Source of the DNA: Anthonomus grandis grandis
Lineage: Eukaryota; Arthropoda; Insecta; Coleoptera; Curculionidae
Assembly: GCF_022605725.1 (NCBI RefSeq)
Contig: NC_065556.1
Location: forward strand, 28,131,140-28,195,139
Direction: 5' to 3'
Length of the DNA: 64,000 nucleotides
The notes beneath the pieces were generated by a model. It was not told the origin of the DNA. It made no database searches and saw only the letters and a program-made list of their open reading frames with translations. The translations under genes were made by a program, and so were the position numbers. Numbering within the stretch: position 1 is the first letter of the stretch; every line of letters begins with the position of its first letter. Shown piece by piece: positions 33,601 through 45,300 of the stretch.

Positions 33601-33760
33601 CACTGATCCATTTAAGCGCTTTCGGTTTGGCACAACTGACTGAGAAGTCCCGCAAACAGGTGTGGTAAATGTCCTGGACCAAATCTACGGCCGAAGGGTC
33701 TTGATGGGCCAAAACCACCGCGATAAGGGTCGAAAATAGGACGAACTTCGTACGGATCAT
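30669..33760 (-). CDS. Osiris family protein (gene B), four exons, 240 aa
   Basis: Minus-strand exons: 33760-33524, 31281-31113, 31057-30870 and 30797-30669. Splice sites are GT-AG and phases (0, 1, 0) join exactly; stop is TAA. Residues 1-18 form a signal peptide. C35 and C43 lie in the two-cysteine region (CLRDFSVSCAKPKALKWI), before an amphipathic stretch. Residues about 137-195 are the DUF1676 hydrophobic block (SSKIVKKVILPFLLGLKF, then LVPLALTLIALKTWKALTLG). The C-terminus holds paired His (DHH) and the Osiris AQxLAY motif, AQELAY at 232-237. The family acts in secretory/endosomal membranes, especially in cuticle-forming epithelia. Its strand is the same as that of gene A, as expected for a dispersed part of an Osiris cluster. 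Intron 1 (2.2 kb) is filled with repeats; introns 2 and 3 are 55 and 72 bp. Orthologue not assigned. Confidence 0.94.
31590..32720. repeat. Short-motif repeat block in Osiris B intron 1
   Basis: Many copies of TTTTATTCCAGGCATTT or close variants (also CCAGGGATTTTA, TCTGGGCATTnGACGTAA), spaced roughly 40-60 bp apart. There is a larger internal duplication: 'CTCATGCTATTCTGGGCATT' at 31,710 recurs at 32,256, followed by the same order of variants. The two Phe/Tyr-rich frames at 31713-31940 and 31959-32150 are repeat shadows. Confidence 0.8.
32725..33135 (+). repeat. ~170 bp tandem repeat, 2.5 units
   Basis: GTCCGTAACTCAGAAACCAA at 32,730, GTCCATAACTCAGAAACCAA at 32,901 and a third copy near 33,066, i.e. 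steps of about 170 bp. Same family as the lipocalin-intron array. It lies in Osiris B intron 1. Confidence 0.85.
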
Positions 33761-33835
33761 GGTGGTGTTGGTGTAACAGATACGCGACAATTGAATCGAA
33801 AAACCGAATGATGATTTAGTGATCGAACGGGAGGA

Positions 33836-33843
33836 ATATATAG
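33836..33843 (-). promoter_or_regulatory. TATA box of Osiris gene B
   Basis: CTATATAT on the minus strand, about 75-80 bp before the ATG. A CGATCACT sequence resembling an initiator follows about 20-25 bp downstream (near 33,815-33,822). Confidence 0.55.
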
Positions 33844-33899
33844 ACATCCTAGTGCGGAAATAGAAACCTTTTCGGCCGAACTGGGCTGTGTACGTGATC

Positions 33900-34679
33900 C
33901 GAATTTTGGTTTTGAGGAAAATCGACCAAGAATGTCGTCAAAAGAAAGAACGAATTTATTAATCGGTGTATTGGTTGCGTGCGAATTGAATATGCATTAG
34001 GGGCGATTCACTTTTTTTTTTCATTGACATTGTTTGAATATTTTTGTGGATAGGAAAGTGACGTATCGTGTGCTTTAAATGGTTAAGTATATTTTCGGTA
34101 CCTTTTTTCTAGTAGGATATTATGAATGTTCCCAAAAAATTCCTGGGATATCAAGTAATAATCGTTTATTTTAGTGATTTCTTCGGTAACAAGACGTTTT
34201 TGGGATATCCATTATTATTATCTAGTGTCAATTTATGGTCTACTTCTGACAGGATATTTCTGGAACCGGGATGCTGTTTCTGGATTACCGAGACCATCCA
34301 TGGACAAACCGGAGTGTCCTGGTAGAGTTGTTGCTAACTTATACTTTCACTTTATTTTTCATTTATGTTTTTATTGAATGTTGCTTTTTTGCTTAATAAA
34401 GATATTATTTATTTATTTATTATCCTGGTCATACAGGGGTAATAAAAAAATGTGTTTTTTTTTTGAAAACCTTCTGTATGTGATTCCTATATTAAAGCAT
34501 CATAATAAATGCTAAAGCTTGTCTGTTCAAATTTTTAATGGATGTACCAAAGTGAAAAGTCCATATTATACAAAAACAAACTTATTTTTGAAAATTTATA
34601 CATTAATGCTAATGGATGCAGCCGATTTCAATGGAATGTGGTAAAAATAATGATTTGACGTTATTATGTCGCTAGTAAA
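33900..34679. other. Region between divergent Osiris B and lipocalin genes
   Basis: Only about 840 bp separates the two predicted start regions, so promoters of both genes should lie here. I see no further motif I would defend. The overlapping 67-codon frames at 34122-34377 show no domain. Confidence 0.4.
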
Positions 34680-37600
34680 ATGATGAGCTTAGTGGCCGGT
34701 TGGTTGATTTTCGTCATTTTTCATGGTTTATCGCATTTAATTGTCGGATATGGATTGGGAGGGTGTCCCAGGATCGGGTATATGCCCGACTTCAATTTGA
34801 GCCTTGTAAGTAGGTTTTTTTTTTAATTTAATTAGTGCAGTATATTATTAGAATAGGTGCGTATTTCTTATAAGAGGTTATAACTCAAAGGCCAATAGGA
34901 ATAGAGTATTAAAAGCTTGTATGTGAGTTGCTTATTTATAACAATTTGGCGCCTGTTTAAGCGCTTAAAAAAAGTACAGATAGCTAAGAAAAAAAAATTT
35001 CTTGCTTTTCTTGTGATTTTTTTTGAAAATTAATTTCAAGAAAATGCTCATAACGCAAAAAATAAGAAAGCCATATTTATGAAAATTTGAATACAGATTT
35101 TGCTAGTAAAATTATTAAAGACCTATTTTAGCGTTTTTTAAAAAACGTACAGGAAATTGAGAAAAAAAATTTTCTCTAAAAAATGATTTTTTTAATGAAT
35201 AATTTCAAGGAAATGTCCAGAACTCAAAAACCAAGAAAGCTATACTTATGAAAATTTGCGCATAGATTCTTCTATTAAAATCATTGGACACCTATTTCAG
35301 CGTTTTTTAAAAAACGTACATGAAATTAAAATAAAAAAAATTCTCTGAAAAATGATTTTTTTAATGAACAATTTCAAGTAAATGTCCAGAACTCAAAAAC
35401 CAAGAAAGCTATACTTATAAAAATTGGCACATAGATTCTCCTATTAAGATCAGTGTACACCTATTTCAGCGTTTTTTAAAAAACATACAGGAAATTAAGA
35501 AAAACAAATTTTCTCTGAAAAATGATTTTTTTAAAGAATAATTTTGAAGAAAAGTCCATAACTCAAAAACCAAGAAAGCTATACTTATGAAATTTTACAC
35601 ATAGATTCTCCTATTAAAATTATTGGACACTTATGTCAGCATTTTTTAAAAAACGTACAGGAAATTGAAAAAAAAAATTTCTCTGAAAAATGATTTTTTT
35701 AATGAATAATTTCAAGGAAATGTCCATAACTCAAAAACCAAGAAAGCTATAATTATGAAATTTTGCACATGGATTCTCCTATTAAAATCATTGGACACCT
35801 ATTTTAGCGTTTTTTAAAAAACGTACAGGAAATTGAAAAAAAAAATTTTTTCTGAAAAATGATTTTTTTTAAAGAATAATTTCAAGGAAATGTCCATAAC
35901 TCAAAAACCAAGAACGCTATACTTATCAAATTTTGCACATAGATTCTACTATTAAAAACATTGGACACTTATTTAAGCGTTTTTTAAAAAACGTACAGGA
36001 AATTGAGAAAAAAAAATTTTCTCTGAAAAATGATTTTTGTAAAGAATAATTTCAAAGAAAAGTCCATAACTCAAAAACCAAGAAAGCTATAATTATGAAA
36101 TTTTGCACATAGATTCTCCTATTAAAATCAGTGTACACCTATTTCAGCGTTTTTTAAAAAACGTACAGGAAATTGAGAAAAAAAAATTTCTCTGAAAAAT
36201 GATTTTTTTTAAGAATAATTTCAAATAAAAGTCCATAACTCAAAAACCAAGAAAGCTATACTTATGAAATTTTGCACATAGATTCTCCTATTAAAATCAT
36301 TAGACACCTATTTTAGCGTTTTTTAAAATACGTACAGGAAATTAAGAAAAAAAAAATTTTCTCTGAAAAGTGATTTTTTTAATGAATAATTTCAAGAAAA
36401 TGTCCATAACTCAACAACCAAAAAAGCCATACTTATAAAAATTCGCACACAGATTCTCCTGCTAATATCATTAGACACCTATTTCAGCTTTTTTTGAAAT
36501 TCGTACAAAAAATTGAGAAAAAAAATTTTGGACTTTTTTAAAGTGAAGTTTTAAGAAAATGCCCATAACGCAAAAACCACAAAAGTTACATCCATGAAAA
36601 TTTGCATGCAAATCGCCTAATTAAAATCATTAAACACGTATCTTAGTATTGTTCGTCCAAAAAATATACAGGGTGCTCAAAAAAATTATTTTCAGTTTAC
36701 AGGTCACTGGTACGAAATCGAAAGATCATTTTACCTAATGGAACTAATCTCGAGCTGCGTTAGCGTTGACCTCGAGACAAACCGAAAGGGCAATTTAAAC
36801 GTGTATGTCAACTCAAAAAGCAGGGTGTAAGTATTTAAAAGGAATGGCTATATTTTATTTATTTACATACTACAATAATAATAATAATATCCTTTATTTA
36901 GCACCTGGCTAGTACATATAACAATAAACATTTTATTATACATGTGTGTAGCACAATAAATTCCTTAAAATTAAATTATAAATTATTGATTCTTTAAAAA
37001 ATTAAACACTTTTCTATTAAACATATTCAGTGATGTTGCGTCTTTAATAGACTGGTAAACAGGCGAATTCGATCAAAAAACATTTTTGTAAAGCAGAAGT
37101 TTTAACATGTTGAATATCATGTAGTTCTGCTTTGACCAAAAATTGTATTGATAGAAATGTCCAAAAACGTACTTATACTTACTTAAAAAAAATCTATTTA
37201 AACTCCTAGATCCTTCCTAACTGTTGGGCGAATGCGCAGGAATACTTAAAACGACCATTTACTTAATTATTTCACCACTAAAATAGAATAATAATTATGT
37301 TACGTAACATTTCACCATTGAATCAAGACAATCAATCTTGCTTGCTAAAGTTTGGTGAAAGCACAGGAAAAGCTTCTGAAATGTGAGTTTCAATAATGAC
37401 CCTCGAATATTTTAGATCTGGTATATTTTCCATAAGCCAAGGTGTGGCCACCCCAACCAAAAAAGACCCCAGCCTCTTACTCTATAAAGTGAGCAGCAAA
37501 TTACCGAAGTTAATTACGAAATACCTTCCGGGAGCAGGATATTATCAGATCGTCCATACCGACTATAAGACTTACGCCATTTTGTACTCCTGCTCGAATT

Positions 37601-37807
37601 TTTACTTGTTTCATACAGGTAGGTGATGCAGGTTTTTGATATTCTAATCTAAAGTTTCTATTTGTAGATCTTGTATGGGTTTGGGCCCGAAAGAAGGAAA
37701 TCGAAGCGGAAACTCGTTTGGATATCTACAAAATTTTAAGTAAGAACCATATTGATCCAGAGAGACTTACCTTGCCAAAGAATAAAAATTGTACTGATGA
37801 TTATTAA
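34680..37807 (+). CDS. Apolipoprotein D-type lipocalin, four exons, 199 aa
   Basis: Exons: 34680-34805, 36696-36826, 37416-37618 and 37668-37807; GT-AG introns with phases 0, 2 and 1. Residues 1-24 form a signal peptide, followed by a first Cys (GGCPRIG). The lipocalin GxW signature is FTGHWYEIERSF at residues 43-54. Later come ISSCVSVDLE, the barrel strand YKTYAILYSCSNFYLF, HTDLVWVWARKKEIEAETRL (the ApoD-like third signature with Trp and Arg) and a last Cys (KNKNC). Length and four-cysteine pattern fit insect ApoD/Lazarillo/NLaz relatives: secreted proteins that bind small hydrophobic ligands. Exon 2 uses the upstream of two nearby AG acceptors (TTTTCAG, 36693-36695), because only that one keeps the frame and the Gly of GxW. 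Intron 1 (1.9 kb) is a 170 bp tandem array. Confidence 0.93.
34870..36660 (+). repeat. 170 bp tandem array, 11 units, in lipocalin intron 1
   Basis: The anchor AACTCAAAAACC or a close variant lies at 34882, 35051, 35221, 35390, 35560, 35728, 35898, 36068, 36237, 36408 and 36568: spacing 168-171 bp, the last 160. Each unit has 'CCATAACTCAAAAACCAAG', 'GATTCTCCTATTAAAATCAT', 'ACACCTATTTTAGCG' and a near-perfect palindrome CGTTTTTTAAAAAACG, then A/T runs. Outer units are most diverged. Confidence 0.95.
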
Positions 37808-38130
37808 AATATATAAAATATTATGTTTATTAATGTTTTATTTACGGAGTGTTATGTTTGTTTTGTGGGGTTAAGTGTGTTTAAGAAGATATCATTTTTC
37901 TTGCATTTCCATAGTATTTTTTTAAGGTTTGGTGCTTTTGAATGGGCAAAACAGTCTGGAAATTTTTGAGTTTTTCAGAACTGAGTCTTCTGGAGACCTT
38001 TCTGGATTTTTCAAATTGTTTAGGGTTGTATCTCTTTTAGTTTGTTTTATTTTAGCCCAAGTTATTTGGAAATATAAGTTTTTTTGAGTATAGGTATCTT
38101 TTGACAATATACAAAAATTACTAAATAAAC
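37808..38130. other. 3' flank of lipocalin gene
   Basis: AT-rich; the 70-codon minus-strand frame at 37922-38134 has no recognisable domain. Confidence 0.35.
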
Positions 38131-38440
38131 TCAAAATCGTCGAGTGCTATTTTTTAAAATTTCTCAAAAAGCAATGATTTCTCAAAAAAACTATAAAGAC
38201 CTCAAATGAACCTCCAACCTTTCCTTAGACAGTGCCATTTCATTCACCTTCTTAACTATAATAGCTAAAGAGCTACAGTCATTTATGTTACAGAACAATT
38301 TTTTTTGGAACCGTCGAGTGCTATTTCTTAAAATTTCTCAAAAAACTATAGAGACCTAAAATGAACCTCCAACCTTTCCTAAGACAGTGCCATTTAATTC
38401 ACCTACTTAACTATAATAGCTACTGAGTTACAGTCATTTT
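38130..38440. repeat. Tandem duplication, unit 174 bp
   Basis: CGTCGAGTGCTATTT lies at 38138 and again at 38312. Both units contain CTCCAACCTTTCC, AGACAGTGCCATTT and ACTATAATAGCTA. Confidence 0.85.
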
Positions 38441-38639
38441 TTACCACAATTTTCAAATAATTTTGTAAACCCTTGAATTCCTCTGCGAAAGCATTAACTA
38501 ATATTCTGGAAATATGTATCCTGATCAAACTCCCCAGTAGTCGTTATTTTCCAGAGATATTTCAGGATATTCACAATATCTTAATTATATTAATTTAACA
38601 TTTAAGAAAAAAATTTGACAAAGGTTGTGATATGGCTTC

Positions 38640-38690
38640 TAAAGGCCTTATGATGCTCCACCTTGAGCGAAACATGTGTAACCTCTAACA
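38640..38690 (+). ncRNA. Second hammerhead-like motif (degenerate)
   Basis: CTTATGA (canonical CTGATGA with one change) at 38647-38653, a hairpin with arms GCTC (38655-38658) and GAGC (38665-38668), then GAAA (38669-38672) and CATGTGTAACC. Same layout as the motif at 27.97 kb, opposite strand. The core change suggests an inactive copy of a Penelope-type repeat. Confidence 0.45.
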
Positions 38691-39345
38691 CCAGAATTTG
38701 AAATGAAACACATATTTTAAATATTTCAATTGGCAATATTTCAATTTTTTTTAAATGGAATACCCCGTATTTTATATAGTATTTGTTAAAAAGAGCAAAA
38801 AAAGCTATTTGTTGTTATATATAACAAAGTCCAATAGTTTAAAAAATATTTAGAATTTTATTGGAGTGATATAATTTTAACTCTCTACAATAATAACGCT
38901 CTTTGAACAAATTTTGCTAAATCTTCGTAAAATTATATTTGAGGTAATAATAGCTCATGAATTTCAGCTAATAGAGGGTGCCCTTAGGAATATTTCGTAA
39001 GAATAATATTCGAGTTAGTTCTTGAGATATTGGGGATTGTAGTGGTCAGACGTCGGTCGACTTAAAAAGTCTGATATTTTTATTGAATAATATTTAAGGG
39101 AATATTTTTCCGCATATTCAAGTTTACGTTTCATGAGAATATTCTTACCAGTTCTTCCGATATTGGGGATCGATATATGGAGGTTACTTTGGAAACAATG
39201 GAGAGATCATGCCTACTTATAGCTTGACTCTCTTGAAATTTTAAACAATTTTTTTTTTATTATTTGTCAATTCCAGATCGTTGCATGAGTCATAATTTAT
39301 TTATTTTATGTGATTGAAATACAGATCTTTCAATATATTAATTAA
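38691..39345. other. Intergenic DNA, nothing recognised
   Basis: It contains two related phrases about a 'gatattgggga' word (39,019 and 39,160), suggesting old duplication. No gene. Confidence 0.4.
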
Positions 39346-40435
39346 AATTGTGCCTTAACTGCCTGGAATAATTAATTAATGACTTTTAAATGATAATTTT
39401 AGGCATTTGAGTCGTAAAAAATTACCCCTAAAATTAAAAACAATTTAAAAACAAGTCTTAATTACAGTTATACCTCAACTGCCTAAAATAAATAATTACT
39501 GTCATTTAAAAAATATTAACAGGCAGTTGACTCACAGATTTTTGAATATTTAGTCTTTTTCTTTTAAAAATGTTGATCATTTTAACTAAATTTGTACCTT
39601 AACTATCTGACCTAGTTGCTTAAATATTAATATAATTTAAATAAGTATTATAAGTAGTTTTAATTTTTTATTCAAAATCACCTAGACTAATTAATTAATT
39701 AACTAATTATTCAAATTTTAATTTTTTAAGTTATTTTACAATGCCAGGCAGTTGAGTCATAAATACTTTAATTAAAATTGTCTTTTAACTGTGTGAAATA
39801 ATTAATTAAGTGATTTATGACGTTTAAATGAAAATTTTATGTAATTGAGCAAAAGATTTTCTCTGAACTTTCAGGCATTGCAATAATTAATAATTGGCCC
39901 TTAATTATTAAAGACATTTTTATTAAAATCACGCTTCAACTGTCTGAACGAATTAATTAATTTATTTAACATTAATATTTTAATAATAATTGAGTCGTAG
40001 ATTTTTTTAGAAATATCCTTAATTAAAATTGTGTCTCAACTGCTTGGAATAGTTAATTAATTTTTTAATGGCGTTTCAATGAAAATTCAAAGTAATTAAT
40101 TCAGTGCCTGAAATAGTAAGAAGTTTACAGTTTGACTGCCTGGAATTGCAAAATAGTTTCATAAGTTAATTCATTAAATATTCCATGCAGTTATTACATG
40201 ATTTTCATTAAAAGTGTCTAAAATTTACAAAATATCTACAATGTAACTGCCTGAAACTGCTAAATAATGTTAATTTAATAAACGTTAACCATAAATTAAT
40301 AATTCAATTAGCTCTAATATTAATTTTTCTAGTCAGTTGAAATTAGTTAAAAAAATACAAAAATGCTCTCAACTACCTAAAAAAGTTGTATTGATTGGTC
40401 CTCTTTGCCTGGAAATTCATACATTGCTCAATAGT

Positions 40436-40436
<1 letters not shown>
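39346..40436. repeat. Short-motif repeat block, TCAACTGCCTGGAA type
   Basis: Copies of (T)AACTGCCTGGAATAATTAATTA and reverse-complement forms such as CCAGGCAGTTGAGTCA alternate every ~50-100 bp, e.g. near 39,357, 39,477, 39,520, 39,745, 40,135 and 40,245. No coding potential. Confidence 0.75.

Positions 40437-40438
<2 letters not shown>

Positions 40439-40472
<34 letters not shown>
40439..40472. repeat. (TA)17 microsatellite
   Basis: 34 bp of uninterrupted TA. Confidence 0.95.
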
Positions 40473-40475
<3 letters not shown>

Positions 40476-40499
40476 AAATTGTCATAAATGTCCCCAACT

Positions 40500-40590
40500 G
40501 CCAAAGAGACTCTTATGAAAATTTGAACACAAACTCTTCTATCAAAATCATTGGATACCTATTTTAGCGTTTTTTAAAAAACGTACAAAT
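40500..40590 (+). repeat. Isolated half-unit of the 170 bp repeat
   Basis: 'CTTATGAAAATTTG', 'ATTGGATACCTATTTTAGCG' and the palindrome CGTTTTTTAAAAAACG followed by GTAC, in the same order as in the lipocalin-intron array, but as a single copy next to the TA microsatellite. Confidence 0.8.
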
Positions 40591-40609
40591 AATTAATAAA
40601 AAAATTATA

Positions 40610-41095
40610 AAGAACCTATAGAAAATGAGTCTGGTGTCCCACAAGGTAGTATTTTGGGTTCTTTGCTATTTATTATTTATATAATTGATGTACTGCATTA
40701 TGTTAGGAATTATTCAGTTTATCTTTTTGCAGATGATGCCTTCTTTTATTTTTCAATATCAGATCAATATTGCAAAAACTAAGTACATGAATATAAATAG
40801 AGAATCCAAAGTCAAGTATTTCGGTATTTAGATGGATCAGTGTTTGAAATTTATCTATTAGAAATAATTTAAAAAATGCATTTAAAATATGTTATTTATC
40901 TAGATGTTCCTCAAAAAAACTATACGTAATGTTTTAATATTACCACATTTCAATTATTATTCAAGTAGCTTATTTCGTTTAAAACAAAATGATATATCTA
41001 GGCTACAAAAATCAAAGATAGAGCAATGCATGTGATACTAAGAAAACAAAAGTCTTTTGCCTATAAAAGCATTGCTACAAAATTAAAATGATCTC
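40610..41095 (+). pseudogene. Non-LTR retrotransposon reverse transcriptase fragment
   Basis: The plus strand reads SGVPQGSILGSLLFIIYIID (RT motif GVPQGSxLGPLLF) and then VYLFADDAFFYF (RT catalytic FADD motif). After a small deletion and frame changes come remnants of the thumb region (VKYFGI, then RLQKSKIEQCM). Order and spacing fit Jockey/CR1-like elements. It is heavily eroded with several stops, and neither end of the element is seen. Confidence 0.75.
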
Positions 41096-41766
41096 ATACA
41101 ATGCCGATATTCACAATTATAATACTTTACGTAATATACAGTACACATCTCATAATGGATGTTTTGCGTTGGTCCAAACTAGGTGAAAAGTCCATGGACT
41201 AAGTATAGACATCCTTTTTATCTAGTGGAGTTTCATTAACTTCCAAAAGATATGTTGAAAAGTAGAATTAGTTTGCCTGAGTCTAATGGATACATTTTTT
41301 TGAGAAACTTTCATATTTTGATAGGTACATCAGATATCCATTACTGCTCGAAAGATCCTTTTTCATTTTGATAGATATGCATAACGTACCATGGACTTAG
41401 TAAAAATGCCACGGCTTATAAAAAACGTGAAATTATAATTTAAAAATTAATGAAAAGTCATTTTTTATAGGTCTATCAGACGTTCATTTTTTCTAAAAAA
41501 AATTATGGAACATACTATGGATTAACGAAATTTTTATTCTCATTGCTTCAATAAAATAAGAAGTCATTGTTTAAACAATAAAAAAAAGTCATTGGACATT
41601 GGACAATTCCAATGTATGTGCTTAAAATGAGAACCAAGACAGTACCATTTAATGGACCTGCTTCGCAACTGTAGAGAGGTCCAATAGACTTTTCGCAAAT
41701 GTATGTTTTCATTGCATCTCCATACATTTTTAGTTATCTCTTTAAAGGGTGATTCAAAATTGAGTG
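41096..41766. other. Intergenic DNA, nothing recognised
   Basis: No gene; possibly decayed transposon DNA continuing from the RT fragment. Confidence 0.35.
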
Positions 41767-42394
41767 CAAAGATTTCAAGGGCGTATTTACCGGCCAAAAA
41801 TAAGAACTTTTTTCATATAAACGTATGTCCTTACTTGCTTCGTTTTCTACATACAGAGTGTAAATTTTTTTTGATATAATCGGTTTTTTTATCAATTATT
41901 CAAGATCCTTTCAGCCGATTTAAATAAAATTTGGTAGGCTTATTTGACGCCTCCTTTGGTGGGAATAAAATAAATTTATTAATTCCAGTGGCGTTTCAGG
42001 GGGCTACTTACTTGATACTTATAGGTAAAATTATGGTACGCCACCGCTTTTTTGACAATTTAATTTTTTTTTTTAGATTAAGCGGTCATAAATGTAACTT
42101 TCTTGCCTCCTAAGCCTTACTCATATCTAGCTTTGTTTCCAGAAAAAAAATCAAAATCTGTGCCTGGCCCTATTAAAACAAATAATAAATTCGCATCGAT
42201 TTTTGAGATTCATTTAATTTCTTCGCAAAATTTAACTAAGTAACAAATACATACAAAAGCAGATTTTCATAACAAAATTTTTAATTAAAAAAACTTTTAC
42301 ACTCTGTATCTAGAAAACGAAACAAGTTAGGACATACGTCTTTATGAAAAAAACTTCTAATTTTTGGCTGGTAAATACGCCCTTGAAATCTTTG
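41767..42394. mobile_element. Small foldback/MITE-like element, ~630 bp
   Basis: Left arm 41767-41876 and right arm about 42284-42394 are inverted copies: CAAAGATTTCAAGGGCGTAT at the outside, then TTTACCnGCCAAAAAT, ACGTATGTCCTnACTTG, TTTCGTTTTCTA and ATACAGAGTGTAAA. About 400 bp lies between the arms with no transposase. The outer boundary and target duplication are unclear. The 60-codon frame at 41931-42113 is in the loop. Confidence 0.7.
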
Positions 42395-45300
42395 CTATTG
42401 TATATTGTAAATAAGGAAAAGTGATCGTCAATTGGACTTCCTATTTTACTATGTCAAGTGGACAATTTTATTTATGTACATCCAATGGTTTTTTTAAGGA
42501 ATCAAACAGATGTTCACTGGACCATTGTATTTAAAAGAAAAAGAAAACCTTTGGATAGATTTGTGCTGCCTAGGGTATGTTTTTGCTTGTGTAATGTTAT
42601 GAAATATGTATCGATTTTTGTGTTAAATGTAGATACATATTATTTTTGACTGTTTTTTGTATCTTTGATATAGCATATGGGGAATTGTACTAGTTTCCTG
42701 ACTAAATAAATGACTTGTCCGTTAATTAATACAGTATTCTAAGCGTATGTTCCCGAAATGTACTATCAAGAATCATTTCATCACATTGCCTACTATCGTA
42801 ACCAGCTGCCGCCGATCTAATACGAAGCCATCCTTTTTACACCTGCGGTTGCACTGGTATACACACAATATGATCCGCAGGCAGCTTTAGTACAGTCAAT
42901 TTAGAGAGTTTCTCAGCAAAAATAGTATCACTACGTAAAAATAGTAGTACCACAGTTATTAGACTGTGGCGCCAAAGTTACCAAAACTGACTTTTTTTTC
43001 ATTTTTCAGTATAAAATAATTTTTTTTACACGTCACAAGGATTTGAAAGCTGTAAAGCCTTAAAAAATTTACAAAAAACATAATAAGCTTTTAATTTCAA
43101 GCTTAACCGTTTTTGTGATATTGCGCCTTAATTACCAAAAAATTACATGATTGGCGTTATCAAAGCGAATCCTTTTAGATGTTTTTGGGACAAGTACTTG
43201 ATATGCAATATTTTTGGTGTATTACATCTTTAATTGGCTATTGTTACTCGAGTGAACTGATATTTTTATAAGCATTCGAAGGTGTGATGTATTTATTAAC
43301 GCGCATATCTGCATTGAAATATTTACCTTGCTAGCGTATTAATTTCATAGACTCAAAAGAAGGAAATTAATAATTTATGTATAATTTTATATATTTTATA
43401 TAAAAACGTTATTTATCATTTTTACGCTTACAACCTCCACCCACCCACCCCAAACAACTTTCCAGTAAAAAATTCTTTTGCAAAATCCCTGTTTTTCAAC
43501 ATGATATGCCCCGATCAAAGAAGTTCTAGTCTTATGTTATACCGTATATTTATTGCATACTATAAATTTTAATGTAATTTTGACAGAAGGTCTATAGAAA
43601 CATTTTGACACCCTGTATATTAAAAATTAAAAAAATTAGTGACTAGTGCAAAACCTTTCTTGAAGAAATATCTAAAATCCATTTACAAAATTCAAGATAA
43701 TGGAATTCTTAGTCCAGGGGTGCCTGTAAGAAACAAAATAATTTGTCTTTCATTTTCAAGCAACATATTATACATTATTATCATTAAATATAAATTTATT
43801 TAATGATTTTTTAGTAAATTTTCAGTTATGGTATATTTATTAACCGTATATAGTCAAGGTATATATTAACTATAAAATATACCTATATCATATATAATTC
43901 GGTTTACAGAAAGGCGCAAATTTCGGCGTTTAAAAAAATTGACACGAGATTTACATTTGATTAAATTATAGTGAAAAATCACTGTTTTTATCCAAATTAT
44001 CCAATCTTATAACGCTGTTTTTATATTAAATATTTATATATAAAATTAATACAAATTTAAATAAACCATGTTATTAAATTAAATATTGAATAACTATTAT
44101 TTGCAAAAACCCTGTTTTTGATCAGCATAACCCTTAACCCCCCACCCACCCCAGACATTTGTTCAGTAGTAACACAAATATATTATACTCTCTATATAAA
44201 ACATATTAATTCATGCAGTGTCATTATTTTATTTCAAATGTCAAGTCTAGTTATTTTGTTTCTTTACATTCACTTCATTTTGCATAGTTCTGTTACAATG
44301 TCACGCAGATGATTTCCACAAAATTATGTGATTCATAAAATGTTTCTTAATTAACAACTCCAAAAGCAAAACATCATCCCAACTGAATTTGAGTAATCAC
44401 AATCTCTGCATTATGATTTTTACAATTATAAGACATGGACTTACAAGTCCAAGAGGATCAAACTCTTGGTTCTAATACATTGGATAATCTTGTTTACATG
44501 ACCAGTATAATGCTAACGTTCTGGTTTGACCTCTGTCACCAAACAACAGTAGATGACCATGTCGGTATATAATCTAAGATCTCTTGACTTTTGAAAACAC
44601 CTCATTGCAAAAATCAATTCTCTCAACATTTGTTAATATGCCGTCCATCTAAAACCCTTAGGATAACCTTAGAGAGGAATCTGAGTTCTCAAGGGCAAGT
44701 TGCCCTAAACATCTCACAGCCAAAAAGGAGCAAAGGATATTCCATAAGAGAGTATGTTAAATTCATAGATAGATATCTTTGATTCTTATAAATTAGAATC
44801 TGGTAGTAAAATTTAAGCACATCTACTTTAATAACCATGTATTGCCTAAATTTTACAACAACTGATTATCTTTTAAAATAAGATCCACACATTGAAGATC
44901 GTTCTGTATTAGAAGGATCATAGTCAACAAGTCACGTTTCAGTAATTTAAATAAAAAAATAACAATAATTTGGAAGCAAATAGAGTTTGTCTAAACTATT
45001 GTTATTTTTTTCTAGTATTGTTTGAAGAGATATATCAAATAAAATCAACCAAAATAATCAACCTAATTTCAAGGTCGCTTTATCATTTCTACAAGACCTT
45101 GCTAACTTTTACAAATTTAATGTTTTTCATTGCATACCCATAAAAAGAGTACTCTAAATGGCTTTTTAAGTATTTCCTTAAAAAATAATTAAAATGCTTA
45201 CATTGAAAATAAAGATATTGACGTTTCACTCATAGGGGTGCCTGGAAGAAATGAAATAATTTTTCTTTTATAGGCAACTGAATATCTTAATTTCTAGTAC

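Noticed and set aside
34870..36660. CRISPR-like regular repeats
   Set aside because: Units are 170 bp tandem monomers with no repeat/spacer alternation, in an intron of a eukaryotic gene.
36700..36704. Downstream acceptor (TTTACAG, 36696-36702) for lipocalin exon 2
   Set aside because: Using it breaks the phase with exon 1 and removes the Gly of the GxW motif; the acceptor ending at 36695 fits both.
44591..44782. 63-codon ATG frame with non-random-looking composition
   Set aside because: No recognisable motif, no promoter or splice signals; could be a transposon scrap but cannot be supported.
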